A DNA stretch of 41,045 nucleotides. Source: Saccoglossus kowalevskii. Its lineage: Eukaryota > Hemichordata > Enteropneusta > Harrimaniidae. The position numbers and the translations under genes are program-made. Location of the stretch: positions 260,190 through 301,234 of the forward strand of contig NW_003129359.1 of the NCBI RefSeq assembly GCF_000003605.2, read 5' to 3'. This document shows, piece after piece, positions 34,495-41,045 of this stretch; the stretch's first letter is position 1, and the number at the start of each line of letters is the position of its first letter. The notes beneath the pieces are model-generated. The model was not told the DNA's origin. It saw only the letters and a list, made by a program, of their open reading frames with translations, and did not search any database.

Positions 34495-37400
34495 CTGTAA
34501 ATATAATGAGAATCGTTTATTTACTCTTCCTTGTTGTTTCGCGCTGTTTCACCTACAGTGGTATTAATCTACCATGGCGTTTAAACATCTTTCATTGGCA
34601 TACCAACATATCAGATAATATTCGAACACTGAGATACGTACAACTATTACAATGTACGTGCAATACGTACCTTTCTTAACCTGACGCATCTTTTCCCCCA
34701 AAATGTTCTGCTTCAGAATATCGTTCTTCTTCTTAGTAACAGATCCCGGCCTCGCCGCTCCTAATACATTTAAACATTTTTAGTTCACAAACAATTCTAG
34801 TTTAGTGTATATATCGTCAACAACAACAATAACAACAAATACTGTATCGTATGAGCACTCAACCTAAGTTGAATTGAGAGTGGAGGTATATATTACATAT
34901 ACGTTGTTGAATAGCTCATCATACTGTAAAACATATCTTTTTCGCGAGAGAACTAATTCGCTAATTTAAGATGTCGACAATGACTTAATTATAAATTCAA
35001 AATGGCGGCCAAACAACGTCTTTTTCTTCCCACACACACTTTGTAAACATCACAGAAAATGTAATAATCTGGAACACGTTCTTATTACACTTGACAGTTT
35101 TTCTTTGATTTTATGGAGGTGATAACTGCGCATATGTTTTAGCGGGCGACAGACAAGTATTGTAAAAACTGGAAATCAAAAAACAAGAGAAATTCGCTAA
35201 ATCAACATTTTGCTATTACATCATTTTAACACAATTCGCTAAAATAGTATGTTGCTTTTTCAAAATGTTTTACAGTATAGTGACAAATGCAATCATAGTC
35301 AGACTACATTGCCCGCACGAAATCAGGCTATCGTATTAATCATCTTCACTCATTAACCCGCCATTGATAAAAAATTGTGGTAACTCTTTGATTAACTCAG
35401 GAAAAAGTAAAATTCACATATTTCAATGCAACACTGTTCACATTCAAATTTCATGTAAACATTATTGTATTCGTTGCATGTGTTTTTTGTTTTTACAAAA
35501 GAATAACAGAGAATTATTAAAACAGTTATCTTCGTACTGAGGAATTTGCGTACACTAAAAGTAGCTGTTATTATGGCTAACCTGGATGCGTTCTCGGTCC
35601 ACAATCACCGCAGTCACTACCAAGTTCACATATATCGAAATCAGAGCCTGGGGCACCATCGTCACACCAACCATCGTCGGCATCACGACAGTCATTTTCG
35701 CATATGTCTGGAAAAAAGGGCACACTTTCACTTTTCAAGTTGAGATAGAGTTTGAAGTAGCGCTTTGTATGCCTGAACTCGTTTGAATTGTCGACGTCAT
35801 GTGAAATCCCAGTGTGAATGCGAAATATAAACTATTGCTACCAAGTCGTGTGATCTATCTCCCAGGCATGCGCATTAGATTAAATTGTTTCACTAAAATG
35901 CGTAAATAGAGTGTACATTTTTGTGATCCATGTTATCTAAATAATAATGATGGAATTTGAGTTCACATCTTCTCATATTTGTTTTTATCCTGCGAGTAAA
36001 TTTTCTGAAATTTTCTTCCACCCACTGCACATCTATATCATATTCGAACATTCTAATATATGTCATTACTGCATTCTAACCTGGAAATCTTTCTCCACAG
36101 TCATTGCAATCCGTACCAAGGTCACACAGGTCCCAACTCGATCCTGGGGCGCCATCATCGCATTCCCCATCGTTACTAAAGCTACAATCATTGGTGCATA
36201 TGCCGGGAATAACTGAAAAACACATTTTCATTCTTACGTTATATATCGAATAATTGTTGTGTAAGCGTTAGTTTTACCTGTCTAGAGCTACATCACAATC
36301 ACCATAGCACATTATTTCGTAGTCTTTATTTAAATATTCTGTATCGAATATGTCAAATATATTTGATCGGTTCAGTTCCATGATTGACAGTTACGAAACT
36401 TGTTAAGGTTGAAGACAGTTTGGTAGTACCAACAACGTTTTATAGGAAGGTGGTATTATACATTGTGTGACACGAAGAAAGGGCTGCATAGGGTCGTTAG
36501 AAACCTTTTATAAATATAAATTATTATAAATCAAAAGCTATTGTGACATCATCATCGTCAGTTGAAATTAATATTATTGAGTTAGTTTAACATTATTCAT
36601 AAAAACGTTCCCCATTTTCAATAAGTTGGCGTGAAAGCATGTACGCGTATTGTGGTCATTGACAATGTTTAGTTCTTTGGCCAATCACTATTAGATATTC
36701 GAATTTGAATAAAAGCTTGTGATCCGTAATTTTTCATAAATAAGTTTGAAAGACTGTGATTATAGTGCTGAATATCGATCATGCCAGACAGCTACAATGC
36801 GTGTTAGAATCGTACATTCTCCTACCGAGCCTTTAGAGAAGGACAATTAATTAATTATTTAACAATTAGTTCATTACTACGAATTGAGTTTCAAGACAGG
36901 GATCGCTGGAAGTTTTGAACCACTTGCACGATGATCGCCGGTGATTTAACACATGTACTGCTCGTTTTTGTGCTACTGTGTATATTACATATATTACATA
37001 TATATATTTATGTGTTCAAGGATGCATTGGTGACATAATAACTAATTTTGATGGCAATTCAAACCGTAGTCTAGTTTAGTCTAGTCTAATCTAGTCGAGC
37101 CACGATACGTGAACAAAATCTGCCTTCGGAAACGTTGGAGCTGTTAGAATTTAAATGACGTTTTGCATGTACATGCACGTTGCTTCATTTCACCCACGTC
37201 TTCTAGATAAGATCTAGAACTATCAGACATATTCAAATTATCATACTTCCGAACTATAATTTAGCGATATAATGTGAACCACCAACTTACTAAGACATTG
37301 GCGTATATTGTTTTAGACAGCCATGATGTTTAGTTGTCTTGAATGGCCAATCAGGTTACCTGGATATAGATACAGAAAATTATCGCACTGCTTTAATACA

Positions 37401-38710
37401 CTGAACTGGCTTGATATATGGGGCTAAAATAAATAGTGTTTTATTCACCTTCAGGTCTAGCTCCACAGTCTTTACAGTCGGCACCGAAGTCACAAATATC
37501 GTATGACGATTTGGGTCCACCATCATCACAAACGCTGTCTCCTGACCACTCATTCGCATCACCACATTGGTTCATGCACTCTTAAGAAAAAAAGAGTATA
37601 ATCACATTTGAATTACTATTCCTTTATTTTCGGCCCTAAAGTTCCGTGAATATACGGTGAAACAACACAAAATACAAATCAATACAAAGACAAAACAAAA
37701 ACATCGACAAAAATGCAATTGTACATGCAATTCCTCTGTATTTACTCCAAAACAAATTATTGATGAAAACAAATGTTTCCTACCAAAATTGCCTAAAATT
37801 AAAAATACCTTGTCTTATGTATCAATAGATTCAGATTGTTTTTTTTCAAAACAGCTACATTATTACTGAATGAGACATTAAATATTTTTCTTTTCGACAA
37901 ACGCAATAACCAACCATTTAATAATGCCTCGGACTGTATATTTATCCTTCCATGCATTTGAATAAAACGCCATACACTCAGATTTCGTAGTGTGAAATAT
38001 ATTGAGTTTATTGTGCTGTTTGCCCTTTTGTCGCTGACCCTCGCCAAGTTTCTGAGTCATCCGCATAAAACCCATAGTTTGCTATATTACCCGTAAGGTA
38101 ACATCCAACATCTAATTACTCAATGAAGTGTGTGTCTACATTTTTAAAGGACAAGAAATAGATTATAATTAGACTTTCAAAGCAGATCTAGTTTGAATAA
38201 ATGCAATGGGCAAGGTAAGGAAGTCTACTGGAAGTTATGGTGGCTGTGTGGAAGATATGTTATATGTGTGCAAATCTTTAATTTGCCATAAAATAAAGTT
38301 ATTCTTGAGGTTTATATGTCAACAATTCAATAAAGAGAACAGTCGTACTGTGGCCTGTAGACTACTTACTGCCAGGCGGTCTAAATCACAATCACTGCAA
38401 TCACTGCCGTAGGCGCACACGAAATATTGTGAACCTGGCCCGCCATCGTCACATTCCCCATCACCGTCCCACGTTCCGTCGTCATCGGGACCACACGAAT
38501 AGTTACAGACTGTAAACGAGATGGTATATTTCATATGGAGCAAACAATAAAATAACTGTAACAACCACGTGAATAGTTGTTGTCACATGGTGCCCAACAA
38601 CAACGTCGATAATAATAGTAAAAACGATCGTTCTAAAATATAGTAATAAATGATACAGAAAACTTACTTGGCGGGTCTTGTTTCTTGTTGAAAGAAAGTG
38701 AAAGTGACAT
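34451..38710 (-). CDS. LNR-like repeat gene with four six-Cys modules and a lysine-rich tail (7 exons)
   Basis: Exons are 38710-38668, 38509-38370, 37578-37449, 36212-36081, 35707-35582, 34760-34671 and 34494-34451. Splice sites are GT-AG and all phases join, giving 234 residues. Exons 2-5 each encode one module with six cysteines: C-x3-C, then CDDG[GA]P, x, S, x4, C, x2, G, x, D, C, x, D, C. This resembles the calcium-binding Lin-12/Notch repeat but with a CDDG core in place of the usual spacing. Exons 6-7 encode a basic tail (TKKKNDILKQN and KKPVSKKTRPKP) and the stop. Exon 1 (MSLSLSFNKKQDPP) has no signal peptide, so the true 5' end may be further upstream; in-frame stops precede its ATG directly. 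Cysteine modules imply extracellular placement, and the function is unknown. Confidence 0.65.
34671..34760 (-). CDS. LNR-like gene, exon 6 (basic tail)
   Basis: The acceptor is AATGTATTAG and the donor AAAG/GTACGT. It is 90 bp, symmetric phase 1. It encodes AARPGSVTKKKNDILKQN and EKMRQVKK. Its phase fits both neighbours. Confidence 0.6.
34761..35581. other. Intron of the LNR-like gene
   Basis: No gene is seen. It contains a CAACAACAACAATAACAACA patch (about 34820) and CAAAATGGCGGCC at about 34999-35011, a YY1-like motif. Confidence 0.4.
35582..35707 (-). CDS. LNR-like gene, exon 5 (module 4)
   Basis: The acceptor is CTTTTTTCCAG and the donor CCAG/GTTAGC. It is 126 bp, symmetric phase 1. The module runs from CENDCRDADDGW through CDDGAPGSDFDIC to GSDCGDCGPR, with six cysteines. 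Confidence 0.75.
36081..36212 (-). CDS. LNR-like gene, exon 4 (module 3)
   Basis: The acceptor is TGTTTTTCAG and the donor CCAG/GTTAGA. It is 132 bp, symmetric phase 1. The module runs from CTNDCSFSNDGE through CDDGAPGSSWDLC to GTDCNDCGER. Confidence 0.75.
36213..37448. other. Intron of the LNR-like gene
   Basis: A+T-rich, with no gene or clear repeat except a short run of TAGTCTAGTC-like steps near 37070-37100. Confidence 0.4.
37449..37578 (-). CDS. LNR-like gene, exon 3 (module 2)
   Basis: The acceptor is TTTCTTAAGAG (second AG) and the donor GAAG/GTGAAT. It enters in phase 0 and leaves in phase 1. The module runs from CMNQCGDANEWSGDSV through CDDGGPKSSYDIC to GADCKDCGAR. The first AG, two bases earlier, would not match the preceding exon phase. 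Confidence 0.7.
37579..38369. other. Intron of the LNR-like gene
   Basis: A+T-rich, with an A- and CAAA-rich patch at about 37660-37720. Open frames at 37657-38075 are not supported as exons. Confidence 0.4.
38370..38509 (-). CDS. LNR-like gene, exon 2 (module 1)
   Basis: The acceptor is TCGTTTACAG and the donor GCA/GTAAGTAG. It enters in phase 1 and leaves in phase 0. The module runs from CNYSCGPDDDGTWDGDGE through CDDGGPGSQYFVC to GSDCSDC. Confidence 0.75.
38668..38710 (-). CDS. LNR-like gene, candidate exon 1
   Basis: ATG at 38710-38708, donor CCAA/GTAAGTTT. It is 43 bp, leaving in phase 1 as exon 2 requires. The context before the ATG is poor, and the T/C-rich stretch inside could instead be the tract of an acceptor for a tiny internal exon. 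Confidence 0.35.
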
Positions 38711-39199
38711 TCATTATTAGTTCAAATATAATATGATGATTGATTGTTTTTGTTAAGTGGAAGGTTAATTTCCAATGTATTTTTCAATTAGGGGTTTCAT
38801 TCCCATAGGAGGCCGCCCACTCAGAATAAGAACATTTTGCACATTTGAGAGGGCATTCCTAGTTGGGAAAATGGAACGTCGAGATCTCGTCGCGAGCGAG
38901 AAAGCCTCGAAACTCGAGTTCGTATACCATCGCGCCCAGTGCTCCACTGATATATATATATATTGGTGGTAATTTCGAACAGTAGACAGACACAATGATA
39001 TGAGAAAATGGAACTAACTATATGCTATAAAGCCTTTTGTTGAGCCTGTGTGCTCTGCTGTCCCCAGTAAACTCATATTTATACGATGTGTTGATTAGTA
39101 TGCGTGTTTGTCACCTGGCAAAACATGGCACATTTTGATTTGAATTTATTCAAAACCAGTTCACAGTCACAAGAAATTCCTGTTGCCATGTGAGAGTGA
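38711..39199. other. No gene supported; possible dispersed repeat
   Basis: 38775-38955 has open frames on both strands and a GC-rich patch (GATCTCGTCGCGAGCGAG) unlike its surroundings, which suggests a transposon or SINE fragment. (TA)n follows at 38950-38963. Confidence 0.3.
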
Positions 39200-39270
39200 G
39201 CAAACTTAAATGGGGGAGGTTCGTCACCTGCGCACGCGCGGGAATTGAGTCCCAAGCGACGATAAATATT
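39200..39270. mobile_element. TIR element (MITE), family 2, truncated copy 3
   Basis: One end only: CTTAAATGGGGGAGG then TTCGTCACCTGCGCACGCG and GGAATTGAGTCCCAAGC, matching the left part of 12390-12540. The other end is not found. It is followed by a 9-bp inverted repeat, GTTAACCGC (39271-39279) and GCGGTTAAC (39293-39301). Confidence 0.6.
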
Positions 39271-39302
39271 GTTAACCGCGTTTCGCAGTATAGCGGTTAA
39301 CC

Positions 39303-40861
39303 ATTGTCTGTTCGAGATGGCAAACAGACGGGTATGGTATGTGGGGTCATGTGACAAGGGGTATTTAAGTGGAGGACAGAAGGTTGAATGTCAATCTAGG
39401 CCAGTCTCGCTACAGTACAGTTTTCGGCGGTTTCCTTATTTAGTCACACTTTGTTCATTCCTGTGCTTCTCGTGTGAATCATCATGAATCAGGCAGTGCG
39501 GCACTATCAGCCCAGCAGTAAACCTTTAACATCATGTTATGATGTTATGTTTTTTTTCAAGTGCAAGTAGAAAAGACGGTTGATAGAACTAGCAGATCCC
39601 GTAGTGTCGGGAATGCACGACAACGTTCACTTCGGTTAGCCGGTTGGGAAGACCTTGGACGAGATGTCAAAACATACAAGACGTACATTTCGGTCTATGT
39701 TTTGGGCGGCAAAAAAGCAGGCAAGGAACATTCTGAAGCCGAGGAGAAACAGACTGCAATATTAATTTTATTTACTATGCAGCCTCGTTGGCATCATATC
39801 CGGCACCACAGCAAGATTACTTACAAATGGCATCGAGTACTGTTTCGAGAGCGGAGAATTCAAAGAAACCATGAGCATCTTTCACGTGCCGTATTCGGCC
39901 ATAGGCGTTATGTACCCTCCACGACCAAGTTGTCGAACATTAAGTTAAGTAACTCTTTATTTTAACACTTATGCCGATCTTGATTGTTCGTTTTGTGTGA
40001 GGTAGCATCCCTAATTTATGGGGTGTCCATTGTCGCGGCCAAAAAAAAAAATTCAAATTCAACGTTCGTTGTTAAGACGCGTCTCTCGCTTGACAATTAT
40101 TCGTTCGTGTGGAAAAATCAGGGCTATTTTGGATTCTCCCAAGATTCTAGTTACGGTCGTAGGTATTGTGTATCCAAGGCGTTTTACTTTGGAATTCGGC
40201 ATTTCCATCGCGCCATGTTTATTCACAAAAATACCAAAGCGAAGGTAAGTTGTTGGTCAGTTGCGTGTGTGCGACTTGGTTATTGGTGAGCTTGCATCAA
40301 CGTATCTATGAAATCAAAGCTGGTTTATTTAAATCTAGAGCTCTTTCAAACCGTGCATGTTTGAAGGAAACAGTAAAACACTGCAATTCCACAATAGGTA
40401 TATTTGTGTCTGTTTTCTTCATGTTAGATAAGCGAGTTATGAATTTAATGCGCATGAATGGGACTACGCCATGCTTCCGTACACGACGGCTTTGGTGGTT
40501 TATAATGTTAAACAAGAAGGTAAGAGTGTGTGTGGTAAATGTTCTGTATAGCATTGTTGAAAGTTCAACCTGGCGAGCACTCGTTGAAGCCCACTGTTTG
40601 ATATTATGAAAGATTTGAGCGGATAACCAGGAAGTGGTGAGGATTGCATGTAACAGTAGATACTTAGAAGGTCAACCTGGAAGGAACTCGTTGCAGTTCA
40701 CCGTATGTTATTATGAAACAGTAAAAGTTTTGAAGGCTTAAACGTGCAATTGTGCACAAATAACTAGATCGTGGCGAAGATTGTGAGAGTCTAAAGTAGA
40801 GTACGTGAGTTACAGGATATAGTGTTATGCAATTTGATTTATGCGATAGCATATACGCTGG
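39303..40861 (+). other. Weakly supported plus-strand exon candidates
   Basis: There are good-looking splice sites: acceptor TTTTATTTACTATGCAG at about 39780, donor GCGAAG/GTAAGTTG at 40244, acceptor TTTTCTTCATGTTAG near 40430 and donor GAAG/GTAAGAGT near 40520. Between them are open frames that read protein-like in places, for example EFNAHEWDYAMLPYTTALVV at 40440-40515. The frames do not join into one model and no domain is recognised. A TATTTAAG (39361-39368) and a 9-bp hairpin (39527-39547) lie upstream. This could be the start of a gene running off the window or decayed retrotransposon. Confidence 0.25.
40564..40790. repeat. Imperfect direct repeat, about 107-bp period
   Basis: Two diverged copies begin TTCAACCTGGCGAGCACTCG (40564) and GTCAACCTGGAAGGAACTCG (40671), and each continues with a TATTATGAAA segment and an AGATTG/GGATTG end. 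Confidence 0.5.
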
Positions 40862-41045
40862 TATGCCCAAGGTGTGCGCCCCTGGGGCAGAATGTTCTAG
40901 CCGATGGGCTTAGTAAACATGTTGTTTACAACGATTGTAGTATTCAGTTTTGATGCCTTCCAGGAACTTGATGCCCTGTGGGATCAACATTTCAGTGGAT
41001 ATGTTTGCTTTTTGACAGCAACAGTAAATTACGGAAGGAGTATCA
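40862..41045 (+). pseudogene. DIRS-like retrotransposon trace (RNase H end), partial
   Basis: One frame reads GQNVLADGLSKHVVYND, which fits the GxxNxxADxLSR motif closing the RNase H domain in DIRS and Ty3 elements. After a frameshift near 40955, DAFQELDALW and a TATVN segment follow at the spacing expected in DIRS elements. The sequence leaves the window, so family and extent are uncertain. Confidence 0.35.

Noticed and set aside
38775-38955. tRNA-derived SINE
   Set aside because: The GC-rich patch is suggestive, but I could not find convincing internal promoter boxes.
39079-39357. 92-codon minus-strand open frame
   Set aside because: Its central part is the truncated family-2 MITE, which gives the same peptide-like text at 16899-17090.
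40166-40609. 147-codon plus-strand open frame
   Set aside because: Crosses two good splice donors and an acceptor, has no recognisable domain, and overlaps better protein-like frames.
1-41045. CRISPR array, rRNA, tRNA or bacterial operon
   Set aside because: I saw no regularly spaced direct repeats, no tRNA box A/B pair with a cloverleaf, and no ribosome-binding-site organised genes. The window is eukaryotic.

Overview
This is an animal genome window, A+T-rich, with intron-split genes and many decayed transposons. There are no bacterial features. Exons have GT-AG borders and matching phases. The protein types (C-type lectin, EGF, Notch/LNR-like repeats) and the mobile elements (endonuclease-type LINE, LTR-element gag, TIR elements) fit a marine invertebrate such as a mollusc, another lophotrochozoan or an invertebrate deuterostome. 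I cannot name the species from sequence alone.

Left part (1-5390): mostly non-coding. It holds a 133-bp TTAA-flanked TIR element (605-737), a possible TATA promoter with a first exon (1681-1772), and a second copy of the TIR element (2265-5189) that is split by a dead LINE on the minus strand. The LINE's reverse-transcriptase core is deleted.

Centre (5390-29760): a tandemly duplicated lectin locus. Unit A (about 5525-16227) and unit B (about 16228-23879) each carry a complete five-exon minus-strand gene. The encoded protein has a hydrophobic N-terminal anchor or signal, a Cys/Thr/Ser-rich stalk, one EGF-like domain and one C-type lectin domain. The reading frames join exactly, giving 337 residues for A and 331 for B. 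Unit C (from about 23880) is wrecked: its stalk exon is cut by an (AG)n tract, and the rest is an inverted copy on the plus strand whose EGF exon has a 2-base deletion and whose lectin exons are missing.

Right part (29900-34320): a degraded LTR retrotransposon on the minus strand (one LTR, primer-binding site, gag fragment with a 276-bp in-frame tandem duplication), an oppositely oriented LTR/leader fragment, and a Cys-rich exon split between two frames.

Right end (34320-41045): a minus-strand gene assembled from seven exons. Four of them each encode one LNR-like six-cysteine module with a strict CDDG[GA]P motif, followed by a lysine-rich tail, a stop and an AATAAA signal. The last 2 kb hold a truncated TIR element, weak plus-strand exon candidates and a DIRS-like RNase H trace that runs off the edge.

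The two lectin genes are independent paralogues, not an operon. The most useful results are the two intact lectin genes with clustered replacements, the collapsed third unit, and the LNR-like gene.
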